This document shows positions 37,355 through 49,202 of a stretch of 64,000 nt of DNA, piece by piece. The position numbers and the translations under genes are program-made. Positions within the stretch are counted from its first letter, which is position 1; every line of letters begins with the position of its first letter. Source of the stretch: Abelmoschus esculentus (lineage: Eukaryota > Streptophyta > Magnoliopsida > Malvales > Malvaceae); the NCBI GenBank assembly GCA_035048815.1, contig JAUCBN010000011.1, positions 14,533,501 to 14,597,500 on the forward strand, given 5' to 3'. The notes under the pieces were generated by a model. It worked only from the letters and a program-made list of their open reading frames with translations. It made no database searches and had not been told where the DNA came from.

Positions 37355-39318
37355 TTAAATTAAATTTTATGTATTCAAATTGTTAATTATGGGCTTTTGA
37401 ACATAATTATACAGATTAATATAGATTTTCAACTTTTTACTCGGTTAAAATTCGAACGGATTCTCAATAAATGTCATTTAGACATGCACGTTTTAATTGC
37501 AACAAAACGACAATCGAAAGTTATTAAATTAAATTTTTTGATTTTAAATTGTTAATTATGGGCTTTTGAACATAATTATATAGATTAATCTAAAATTTTT
37601 AGATTTTTACTCGGTTAAAATTCGAACGGATTCTCAATAAAGGTCATTTAGACATGCACGTTTTAATCGCAACAAAACGACAATCAAATATTATTAAATC
37701 AAATTTTATGTGTTCAAATTGTTAATTGTGGGCTTTTGAACATAATTATACAGATTAATCTAAAATTCGAACGGATTCTCAATAAAGGTTATTTAGACAT
37801 GCACGTTTTAATCGCAACAAAACGACAATCGAAAGATAATAAATCAAATTTTTTGAGTTCAAATTGTTAATTGTGGTCTTTTGAACATAATTATACGGAT
37901 TAATCTCAAATTTTCAGATATTTACTCAGTTAAAATTCGAACTGATTCTCAATAAAGGTCATTTAGACAAGCACATTTTAATCGCAACAAAACGACAACC
38001 AAAAGTTATTAAATCAAATTTTATGTATTCAAATTGTTAATTATGGGCTTTTGAACATAATTATACAGATTAATATAGATTTTCAACTTTTTACTCGGTT
38101 AAAATTCGAACGGATTCTCAATAAATGTCATTTAGACATGCACGTTTTAATTGCAACAAAACGGCAATCGAAAGTTATTAAATTAAATTTTTTGATTTTA
38201 AATTGTTAATTATGGGCTTTTGAACATAATTATATAGATTAATCTAAAATTTTTAGATTTTTACTCGGTTAAAATTCGAACGGATTCTCAATAAAGGTCA
38301 TTTAGACATGCACGTTTTAATCGCAACAAAACGACAATCAAATATTATTAAATCAAATTTTATGTGTTCAAATTGTTAATTGTGGGCTTTTGAACATAAT
38401 TATACAGATTAATCTAAAATTCGAACGGATTCTCAATAAAGGTTATTTAGACATGCACGTTTTAATCGCAACAAAACGACAATCGAAAGATAATAAATCA
38501 AATTTTTTGAGTTCAAATTGTTAATTGTGGTCTTTTGAACATAATTATACGGATTAATCTCAAATTTTCAGATATTTACTCAGTTAAAATTCGAACTGAT
38601 TCTCAATAAAGGTCATTTAGACAAGCACATTTTAATCGCAACAAAACGACAACCAAAAGTTATTAAATCAAATTTTATGTATTCAAATTGTTAATTATGG
38701 GCTTTTGAACATAATTATACAGATTAATATAGATTTTCAACTTTTTACTCGGTTAAAATTCGAACGGATTCTCAATAAATGTCATTTAGACATGCACGTT
38801 TTAATTGCAACAAAACGGCAATCGAAAGTTATTAAATTAAATTTTTTGATTTTAAATTGTTAATTATGGGCTTTTGAACATAATTATATAGATTAATCTA
38901 AAATTTTTAGATTTTTACTCGGTTAAAATTCGAACGGATTCTCAATAAAGGTCATTTAGACATGCACGTTTTAATCGCAACAAAACGACAATCAAATATT
39001 ATTAAATCAAATTTTATGTGTTCAAATTGTTAATTGTGGGCTTTTGAACATAATTATACAGATTAATCTAAAATTCGAACGGATTCTCAATAAAGGTTAT
39101 TTAGACATGCACGTTTTAATCGCAACAAAACGGCAATCGAAAGATAATAAATCAAATTTTTTGAGTTCAAATTGTTAATTGTGGTCTTTTGAACATAATT
39201 ATACGGATTAATCTCAAATTTTCAGATATTTACTCAGTTAAAATTCGAACTGATTCTCAATAAAGGTCATTTAGACAAGCACATTTTAATCGCAACAAAA
39301 CGACAACCAAAAGTTATT
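37355..39318 (+). repeat. 654-bp tetramer higher-order repeat, three copies
   Basis: The marker ATAGATTTTCAACTTTTTAC recurs at 37421, 38075 and 38729, both offsets 654 bp. Each unit carries the same monomer with a deletion of about 30 bp, joining ATTAATCTAAAATTCGAACGG (near 37764, 38418, 39072), which explains why 654 is short of four full monomers. Copies differ at very few positions (for example GACAATCGAAAG versus GGCAATCGAAAG). Confidence 0.88.
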
Positions 39319-42300
39319 AAATCAAATTTTATGTGTTCAAATTGTTAATTATGGGATTTTGAACATAATTATACATATTAATATAAAATTTTCAACTTTT
39401 TACTTGGTTAAAATTCAAACAGATTCTCAATAAATGTCATTTAGACATGCACATTTTAATCGCAACAAAACGACAACCAAATGTTATTAAATAAAATTTT
39501 ATGTGTTCAAATTGTTAATTATGGGCATTTGAACATAATTATACAGATTAATCTCAAATTTTCAGCTTTTTACTCGCTTAAAATTCGAACTGATTCTCAA
39601 TAAAGATCATTTAGTTATGCACGTTTTAATCGCAACAAAACGGCAATCGAAAGTTATTAAATCAATTTTTTTGAGTTCAAATTGTTAATTATGGGCTTTT
39701 GAACATAATTATACAGATTAATCTCAAATTATTAGCTTTTTACTCGATTAAAATTCGAACTGATTCTCAATAAAGGTCATTTAGACATGCACGTTTTAAT
39801 CGCAACAAAACGCCAACCAAAAGTTATTAAATCAAATTTTATATGTTCAAATTGTTAATTATGGGCTTTTGAACATAATTATACAGATTAATATCAAATT
39901 TTCAACGTTTTACTCGGTTAAAATTCGAACGGATTCTCAATAAAGGTCATTTAGACATGCACGTTTTAATCGCAACAAAACGGCAATCGAAAGTTATTAA
40001 ATCCAATTTTTTGAGTTCAAATTGTTAATTATGGGATTTTGAACATAATTGTTCAGATTAATCTAAAATTTTAGCTTTTTACTCGGTTAAAATTCGATAG
40101 GATTCTTAATAAAGGTCATTTAGACATGCACGTTTTAATCGCAACAAAACGACAATCGAAAGTTATTAAATAAATTTTTTTGAGTTTAAATAGTTAATTA
40201 TGTGCTTTTGAACATAGTTATACAGATTAATCTCAAATTTTCAGCTTTTTACTCAGTTAAAATTCGAACTGATTCTCAATAAAGGTCATTTAGACATGCA
40301 CGTTTAATCGCAACAAAACGACAATCAAATATTATTAAATCAATTTTTATTAGTTCAAATAGTTAATTATAGGCTTTTGAACAAAATTATACATATTAAT
40401 CTCAAATTTTCAGCTTTTTACTCGGTTAAAATTTGAACTGATTCTCAATAAAGGTCATTTAGACATGCACGTGTTAATCGCAACAGAACGACAACCAAAT
40501 GATATTAAATCAAATTTTATAAGTTCAAATTGTTAAGTATGGGCTTTTAAACATAATTATACATATTAATCTAAAATTTTCAGCTTTTTACTCGGTTAAA
40601 ATTATTACTGATTCTCAATAAAGGTCATTTAGACATGCACGTTTTAATCGCAACAAAATGACAACCAAAAGTAATTAAATCAAATTTTATGTGTTCAAAT
40701 TGTTAATTATGGGCTTCTGAACATAATTATATAGATTAATCTCAAATTTTCAGTTTTTTACTCGGTTAAAATTTAAACGTATTCGCTATAAAGCCCCTCT
40801 AGACATGCACGTTTTATTCGCAAAAAAACGACAACCAAAAGTTATTAAATCAAATTTTATGAGTTCAAATAGTTAATTATGGGCTTTTAAACATAATTAT
40901 CCAGATTAATCTCAAATTTTTAGCTTTTTACTCGGTTAAAATTTGAACAGATTCGCTATAAAGCCCCTTTATACATACACGTTTTAATCGCAACAAAACG
41001 ACAACCAAAATTTATTAAATCAAATTTTATGAGTTTAAATTTTTAATTATGGGCTTTTGAACAAAATTAGATAGATTAATCTCAAATTTTCAGTTTTTTA
41101 CTCGGTTAAAATTCGAACGGATTCGCTATAAAGCCCCTTTAGAAATGCACGTTTTAATCGCAACAAAACGACAACCAAGAGTTATTAAATCAAATTTTAA
41201 GAGTTCAATTTGTTAATTATGGGCCTTTGGACATAATTATACAGTTTAAACTAAAATTTTCAGCTTTTTAACCAGTTAAAATTTGAACAAATTAGCTATA
41301 AAGCCCCTTTAGACATGCAGGTTTTAATAGTAACAGAACGACAAACAAATATTATTATATCAATTTTTATTAGTTCAAATAGTTAATTATAGGCTTTTGA
41401 ATAAAATTATACAGATTAATCTCAAATTTTCAGATTCGAACGGTTAAGATTCGAACGGTTTCGCTATGAAGCCCCTTTAGACATGCACGTTTTAATCGTA
41501 ACAAAACAACAAACAAAAGTTATTAAATCAAATTCTCTGAGTTCAGTTTGTTAATTATGGGCTTTTTAACAAAATTATACAGATTAATCTAAAATTTTCA
41601 GCTTTTTACTCGGTTAAAATTCGAACGGTTTCGCTATAAAGCCCCTTTAGACATGCACGTTTTCATCGCAAAAAACGACAACCAAAAATTATTAAATCAA
41701 ATTTTATGAGTTCAAATAGTTTATTTATGGTCTTTTGAACAAAATTATACAGATTAATCTAAAATTTTCAGCTTTTTACTCGGTTAAAATTCGAACGGTT
41801 TCGCTATAAAGCCCCTTTAGACATGCACGTTTTAATCGCAGAAAACGACAACCAAAAGTTATTAAATCAAATTTTATGAGTTCAAATAGTTTAATTATGG
41901 GCTTCTGAACATAATTATACAGATTAATATAAAATTTTCAGCTTTTTACTCTGTTAAAATTATTACTGATTCTCAATAAAGGTCATTTAGACGTGCACGT
42001 TTTAATCGCAACAAACCGACAACCAAAAGTAATTAAATCAAATTTTATGATTTCAAATTGTTAATTATGGGCTTCTGAACATAATTATACAGATTAATCT
42101 AAAATTTTCAGCTTTTTACTCGGTTAAAATTTGAACAGATTCCCTATAAAGCCGTTTTAGACATACATATTTTAATCACAACAAAAGGACAACCAAAAGT
42201 TATTAAATCAAATTCTATGAGTTCAATTTGCTAATTATGGGATTTTTAACATAATTATACAGATTAATCTCAAATTTTTAGCTTTTTACTCGGTTAAAAT

Positions 42301-43012
42301 TCGAACTGTTTCGCTATAAAGCCCCTTTAGACATGCACGTTTTAATCGCAAAAAATGACAACCAAAAGTTATTAAATCAAATTTTATGAGTTCAAATAGT
42401 TTAATTATGGGATTTTGAATAAACTTATACAGATTAATCTAAAATTTTCAGCTTTTTACTCGGTTAAAATTCGAACGAATTCGATATAAAGCCCCTTTAT
42501 ACATAAATGTTTTAATCAAAACAAAACGACAACCAAAAGTTATTAAATCAAATTCTATGAGTTCAATTTGCTAATTATGGGATTTTGAACATAATTATAC
42601 AGATTAATCTCAAATTTTCAGCGTTTTACTCGGTTAAAATTCGAACGGATTCGCTATAAAGCCCCTTTAGACATGCACGTTTTAATCGAAAAAACGACAA
42701 CCAAAAGTTATTAAATCAAATTTTACGAGTTCAAATAGTTTAATTATGGGATTTTGAACATAATTACACAGATTAATCTCAAATTTTCAGCTTTTTACTT
42801 GGTTAAAATTCGAACGGATTCGCTATAAAGTCCCTTTAGACATGCACGTTTTAATGGCAAAAAACGACAACCAAAAGTTATTAAATCAAATTTTATGAGT
42901 TCAAATAGTTTAATTATGGGCTTTTGGACAAAATTATACAGATTAATCTAAAATTTTCAGCTTTTTACTCGATTAAAATTTGAACAGATTCGGGTTAAAA
43001 TTCGAACAGATT

Positions 43013-45000
43013 AAATGGATTGTTTCTCTCCTCTCTCTCTCCCCCCTACGTCCCTCTTCCTTCTTGTTTGCCGCCGCCTTCTCCACCACCGATCCCTTTG
43101 CTGTTTCGATCGGCTCTCACGCTCCACCTCCACGTTTGAGAGAGGAAGGAACATCCATCGTTTTCGCCATCTTCTTCGGATCGGAACTAACTCCGACGAT
43201 GTTGTCCTCCCTTTTGAGGGTTCGTCGGTTATCTTTTTTGCTCATTCGATGGTCTCCTTTCTCGCCTGCCTCCGATGCCGATCTTTTCCTTCTTTATACA
43301 TTATACCAACAAATCCTTATGGATTTGTATACCTACTCGATCACTGGCCAACGTCGCTGACGGTCTCTTTTCTCCAAGTTTGTCCTTGGTGCCGGTTTAT
43401 GCAGGTTTTGCTGTTCGGGATCATGTTGCTTTCCCTCCTTTATCTTGTGATGAATATGCTTCCCTGGTTTGGATTAAAATTCCATTATGAGGAGGAATCC
43501 TATTCCGTTTCAAAGTCTTCTACTTTTCCTTGTTTTTGCTTCATATGTTGCGTCCCTGCCTTTTTCTTGGTGATAGAATCCACCGTTCTTCTCCCGCATC
43601 TCCGTCGGCAGAAGAAGGGTTTCTCCCTTCAGTTTTCTGATATGCTGCTTCATGGATATTCAGTTCACTGTCAGTGTTCTCGCCCTTCTGATAACGATCT
43701 CCTTTCTCCGGGGTTTCTTCTTCGTTCTTGGTTTTGTGGTGCTACTGGGCATCGTTTCGTTATCTTCTTTTGTTTCCACTTTGTTTGTTTTCCTTTCCCG
43801 CATTGTCTGATCGGGGTTTTGATCACCGTTCTGCTTTGTTTTCTTTGCTTCTTTGTTCAGGATATTTTCGCATATTTCTTTGGTTTTCTTCTGGTTTTTG
43901 GTTCTTTGCTTCTTTGTCTTTGTTACTGTTTCAATGGCTTTCTTCTTGCTTTTGGTTCTTTGTTTTCTTGTTCATGTTTCTATTTCTGTGTTACCAGTTT
44001 TCTTCATTCTTTTTGTTTAATTGTTATTGTTTTGTTCGACGTGTTGGTTATTTCCATCGCCCATTATGCAAGCACAAGCAGATACATTACTCTCCTCTGC
44101 AGGTGTTTGGCCACGGTAGGTGTTTGCCCTCGGTTTGCTGCCTTGTTTCATGTTCGACGGTGTGTGCTTCCTCGGCCATATTCCCTTATTTTCTTCTCTA
44201 TCTTTGTTTTGGGCTTGTCCTCCTTCTTTCAAGCTCCGCTTCTTGTGTTTTCTTCTTTGTTGTCGTTGGTTCTTGCCGTCGTCTTTCTTCTGCCAGAAGG
44301 ATGTTTGGTCGGTTGTAGATGCTGCATTCCGCAGCTTGCCCCCATGGTTCTTCTCTTCGTGAGGGTAGAGAAGGTTGTACAACCTTTTTGCCGTTCTTTA
44401 CACGTGCTGCATGGGAGGTTCTGTTTGTGCCTTCGTGCACTAATTAAGTTGGGTAACGACTTGGTCTTGCCATCTAGTATTCATTTTACTTATATACCAC
44501 CCTTACATAGGGCTTTATCCAACATCTTTTACGGTGTACTATCCTTCCTAACCGATCACCGGTTTTACACTTGTACCGATTTTAGGTTACATCTCTACAA
44601 GTTCTTTTGGATCTATACTCCTTCGATACAATACTTTTATTATATACTTCTCAAGATTCATCCTTTTCAAACTTGGCCTCTTGATAAGGGTTTTATATTT
44701 TATTTTTACATTCCTTCTCCATACCAAACTCTTTTCTCCTCTACTTCTTTTTACATATATGACAAGTTTTCTTTGTCTTTCTATTCTCTATTTCTTTATA
44801 TTCTTTTATTTTCAATTCATACTGTTACCTATCTCTTTCCTTTATTATACTATTTTTATTTTTTAAATTGTACTCCTGCATCAATTCAAACTCTTTCAAC
44901 ATTATATAAACCTGGCTTTTGCTCTCATATTCTACCATCCACACGTCATCTTCTTCTTTTTCCTCTGATCCTCCTCTTTGCTCTTTGCAATTTCTTTCCA
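43013..45000 (+). other. Pyrimidine-rich leader of the LINE-like element
   Basis: About 2 kb with strong T and C bias on the + strand, beginning with a CT-rich stretch (43024-43047). The frame is open from 43015 right through to the ORF1 stop, but the predicted peptide is dominated by Phe, Leu, Ser and Cys with no recognisable domain. A purine-poor strand rarely forms stop codons, so the open frame is probably incidental. TATATAAA occurs at 44903-44910, about 90 bp before the ORF1 ATG. Confidence 0.6.
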
Positions 45001-46075
45001 ATGGACTCTAAGTCATTCCTCCAGCATCTTGGCAATATTCATTTTACTGCTGAGGAACAAGCAAATGTCTTCCAACCGGACACTTCTTGGAGTTCGTCTG
45101 AAGAGGATACGCATTCCACCATTCTCGGGAAACTTATTTCTTCACGGGAATTTGATGATCAGGTGATCATCAAGGCTTTTACTGGTATCTGGACTTCGGC
45201 CAAACTGTTATCTATGAGTATTCTGAAACCACGCATGTTCCTCATCCGTTTTAGGGATGAGAAAATTAAAGATGATATTCTAGCAAGGGGGCCTTGGACT
45301 TACAAAGATGACTGGCTTGCTCTTTCCCAATATAACCCCTCTATCACTCCTGAGGAACATTCTTTCTCTACAATGAACATTTGGGCCCGCATCTACAACA
45401 TCCCACATATTTTCCTAGCCTCTGAAGAATCTACTCATGATATTGGCAAATCATTGGGATCTCTAATTGGTCTTGTCACTAAAATTGATACGAGGAAAAT
45501 CGACTCCAACATGGTTGACTATCTTCGGGTTGGATTGTCCCTTGAGTCCACTCAGCCTATTAGGCGTTGTGTTGCTATTGGAGGAGGGCCCTCCATAAGA
45601 TTATGTCCGCTTCAATATGAACGCCTTCCAACCTTTTGCCCCTGCTGTGGCCGTATTGGACACTCCTTGGATTCTTGCTCCGTTCCGGCGGATTCGCGAC
45701 CTGAGCAACTTCCTTTCGGTGATTAGCTTCGGTATGTACCTAAAAAGAGGGATCCTCAACCATCTCAACGTGGACGAATCCGCTATATCTCCAACGACGC
45801 CAATGCTCAACACATGTCTACACCATCTCAATCCTCAAACCCTACTACTAGCAACGGGAAGGATAAAGGGGTTATACCCTCCCTTTCGGATAGTGGTGGT
45901 GATCCTGCTCTAAGTGCTGAGCCTCCAGTCCTTTCCAAAGGGCCCAGACTCCTCCCAACGGTCCCTAGCAAGCTTACTGCTAGACGCTATCCTACACAGC
46001 CGTTGCAAATGGTTTTTCCTGACCAGAGTTCTAATATTACTGCTAGGCAGTCGTCCATCGTTAACACTGGGGATG
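45001..46075 (+). pseudogene. LINE ORF1-like protein, DUF4283 + CCHC zinc knuckle, with nonsense mutation
   Basis: ORF1 products of this kind bind element RNA. The chosen start ATG (45001, MDSKSFLQHL) begins the part with normal composition. Residues about 40-155 match the DUF4283 pattern (LGKLISS, MFLIRFRD, LARGPWTYKDDWLAL, FSTMNIWARIYNIP, SLGSLIGLV). A zinc knuckle of form CX2CX4HX4C follows at residues 213-226 (CPCCGRIGHSLDSC). The frame stops at codon 242 (TAG 45724-45726) exactly where relatives have Trp in a GDWLR motif, and the downstream frame (LRYVPKK, then a Ser/Pro-rich linker) stays open to the satellite junction. So this is one ORF with a TGG-to-TAG change and a lost C-terminus. 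ORF2 is absent, so it is non-functional. Confidence 0.8.
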
Positions 46076-49000
46076 TGAGTTCAAATAGTTTAATTATGGG
46101 CTTTTGAACAAAATTATACAGATTAATCTAAAATTTTCAACTTTTTACTAGGTTAAAATTCGAACGGATTCGCTCTAAAGCCCCTTTAGACATACATGTT
46201 TTAATCACAACAAAACGACAACCAAAAGTTATTAAATCAAATTTTATGAGTTCAATTTGTTAATTATGGGATTTTGAACATAATTGTACAGATTAATCTC
46301 AAATTTGCAGCTTTTTACTCGGCTAAAATTCCAACGGATTCACTATAAAGCCCTTTTAGACATGCACCTTTTCATCGCCAAAAACGACAACTAAAAGTTA
46401 TTAAATCAAATTTTATGAGTTCAAATAGTTTAATTATGGGTATTTGAACAAAATTATACAGATTAATCTAAAATTTTCAGCTTTTTACTCGGTTAAAATT
46501 CGAACAGATTAGCTATAGAGCCCCTTTAGACATGCATGTTTTAATCGCAACAAAACGACAACCAAAAATTATTAAATCAAATTCTATGAGTTCAATTTGT
46601 TAATTATGGGATTTTGGACATAAAATACAGATTAATCTAAAATTTTCATCTTTTTACTCGGTTAAAATTCGAACGGATTCGCTATAAAGCCCCTTTAGAC
46701 ATGCACGTTTTAATCGCAAAAAACGACAACAAAAAGTTATTAAATTAAATTTTATGAGTCAAATAGTTTAATTATGGGTTTTGAACATAATTATATAGAT
46801 TAATCTAAATTTTCAACTTTTTACTCGGTTAAAATTCGAATGGATTCGCTATACAGCCCCTTTAGACATGCACGTTTTAATCGTAACAAAACGACAGCCA
46901 AATATTATTAAATCAATTTTTATTAGTTCAAAGAGTTAATTATAGGCTTTTGAACAAAATTATACAGATTAATCTAAAATTTTCAGCTTTTTACTCGGTT
47001 AAAATTCGAACTGATTCGCTATAAAGCCCCTTTAGACATGCACTTTCTAATCGCAACAAAAAGACAATCAAAAGTTCTTAAATAAAATTTTATGAGTTCA
47101 AATTGTTAATTGTGGCTTTTGAACAAAATTATAAAGATTAATCTCAAATTTTTAGCTTTTTACTCGGTTAAAATTCAAACGGATTCGCTATAAAGCCCCA
47201 TCAGACATGCACGTTTTAATCGCAACAAAATGACAACCAAAAGTTATTAAATCAAATTTTATGAGTTCAATTTGTTAATTATGGGATTTTGAGCATAATT
47301 ATACAGATTAATCTAAAAATTTCAGCTTTTCTCTGTTAAAATTCGAACGGTTTCGCTAAAAAGCCCCTTTATATATGCGCATTTTAATCGCAACAAAACG
47401 ACAATCAAAAGTTATTAAATCAAATTCAATGAGTTCAATTTTTTAATTATGAGATTTTGAGCATAATTATACAGATTAATCTCAAATTTTCAGATTTTTA
47501 TTCGGTTAAAATTCAAACTGTTTCTCAATAAAGGTCATTTAGACATGCACGTTTTAATCGCAACAAAACGACAACCAAAAGTTATTAAGTCAAATTTTAT
47601 GAGTTCAAATTGTTAATTATGGGCTTTTGAACATAATTATATAGATTAATCTAAAATTTTCAGCTTTTTACTTGGTTAAAATTATTATTGATTCTCAATA
47701 AAGGTCATTTAGACATACACGTTTTAAACGCAACAAAACGGCAATCGAATGTTATTAAATCAAATTTTTTGAGTTCAAATTGTTAATTATGGGCTTTTGA
47801 ACATAATTATACAGATTAAACTCAAATTTTCAGCTTTTTACTCGGTTAAAATTCGAACTGATTCTCAATAAAGGCCATTTAGACATGCACGTTTTAATCG
47901 CAACAAAACGACAATCAAATATTATTAAATCAATTTTTATTAGTTCAAATAGTTAATTATAGGATTTTAAACATAATTATACAGATTAATTTCAAATTTT
48001 CAGCTTTTTACTCGGTTAAAATTTGAACAGATTCGCTATAAAACCCCTTTATACATAAACGTTTTTATAGCAACAAAACGACAACCAAAAGTTATTAAAT
48101 CAAATTCTATGAGTTCAATTTGTTAATTATCGGCCTTTGAACATAATTATACAGATTAACCTAATTTCTCAGCTTTTTAATCAGTTAAAATTTGAACGGA
48201 TTAGCTATAAAGCCCCTTTAGACATGCACGTTTTAATAGTAATAGAACGACAAACAAATATTTTTCAATCAATTTTTATTAGTTCAAATAGTTAATTATA
48301 GGCTTTTGAACAAAATTATATAGATTAATCTCAAATTTTCAGATTTTTACTCGGTTAAAATTCGAACGGTTTCGCTATAAAGCCCCTTTAGACATGCACG
48401 TTTAATCGCAACAAAACGACAACCAAAAGTTATAAAATCAAATTCTATAAGTTTAGTTTGTTAATTATGGGCTTTTGAACAAAATTATATAGATTAATCT
48501 CAAATTTCCAGCTTTTTACTCAGTTAAAATTCGAACGGTTTCGCTATAAAGCCCCTTTAGACATACACGTTTTAATCGCAACAAAATGACAACCAAAAGT
48601 TATTAAATAAAATTCTATTAGTTCAATTTGTTAATTATAGGATTTTGAACATAATTATACAGATCAATCTTTTCAAATTTTTACTCGGTTAAAATTCGAA
48701 CGGATTAGCTTTAGAGCCCCTTTAGACATGCACGTTTTAATCGTGTAACAAAATGACAACCAAATATTATTAAATCAATTTTTTTAGTTAAAATAGTTAA
48801 TTATAGGGTTTTGAAAAAAATTATACAGATTAATCTAAAATTTTCAGCTTTTTACTCGGTTAAAATTCGAACTGATTCGCTATAAAGCACCTTTAGACAT
48901 GCACTTTCTAATCGCAACAAAACAACAACCAAAAGTTATTAAATCAAATTTTACGAGTTCAAATTGTTAATTGTGGGTTTTAAATAAAATTATACAGATT

Positions 49001-49193
49001 AATCTCAAATTTTTAGCTTTTTACCTGGTTAAAATTTGAACGGATTCGCTATAAACCCCCTTTAGACATGCACGTTTTAATCGCAAAAAATGACAACCAA
49101 AAGTAATTAAATAAAATTTTATGAGTTCAAATAGTTTAATTATGGGCTTTTGAACAAAATTATACAAATTAATCTCAAATTTTTAGATTTTTG
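46076..49193 (+). repeat. ~170-bp satellite array, block 4 (forward phase)
   Basis: About 18 monomers in the same orientation as blocks 1-3, with both flavours. The block ends in a monomer cut within TTTTTAGATTTTT. No genes. Confidence 0.95.
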
Positions 49194-49202
49194 GATTAAT
49201 TT
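49166..49202. other. Satellite orientation switch point
   Basis: Forward monomers end in TCTCAAATTTTTAGATTTTT, and reverse-complement monomers begin at GATTAATTTTTATAATTTTG. Around the point, AAATTAATC (49166) and GATTAATTT (49194) form a palindrome with a 19-base spacer. The right-hand sequence recurs uninterrupted at about 52130 (CTAAAAATTTTTGATTAATT), which shows what preceded it before the break. TTTTTG is shared by both sides. Confidence 0.9.

Larger units (their letters stand above)
29947..42992 (+). repeat. ~170-bp satellite array, block 3 (forward phase)
   Basis: About 77 monomers, same orientation and family as blocks 1 and 2, with both monomer flavours. Irregular monomers mark past rearrangements at 30527 and 31310 (part of a HOR), 34109 (deletion joining GAGTTCAA to TAGATTAATC), 36657 (GGGCTTTTGAA joined to ACGACAACC) and 41430-41450 (small duplication of TTCGAACGGTT). 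No genes are seen. Confidence 0.95.
43013..46075 (+). mobile_element. 3'-truncated LINE-like element (5' leader + ORF1)
   Basis: Non-satellite DNA between two satellite blocks. It consists of a pyrimidine-rich leader of about 2 kb and a DUF4283/CCHC ORF1 of the type found in plant L1-like LINEs. The endonuclease/RT ORF2 and any poly(A) tail are missing. The sequence is cut off at GGGGATG and satellite resumes with TGAGTTCAAATAG. LINEs normally lose their 5' end on insertion, so a missing 3' end points to later deletion. A 20-bp satellite copy (42993-43012) duplicated from the adjoining monomer sits at the left junction. DUF4283 also occurs outside LINEs, so the assignment is likely rather than certain. 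Confidence 0.72.

Noticed and set aside
44017..44440. Lys/Glu/Arg-rich minus-strand ORFs opposite the LINE-like leader
   Set aside because: They are the complement of the pyrimidine-rich leader, and composition alone explains them.
43015..45000. Long Phe/Leu-rich open frame that could be read as a multi-pass membrane protein
   Set aside because: The strand is T/C-rich and purine-poor, which produces hydrophobic codons and few stops; no domain or codon pattern supports a real protein, and several frames are open over the same stretch.
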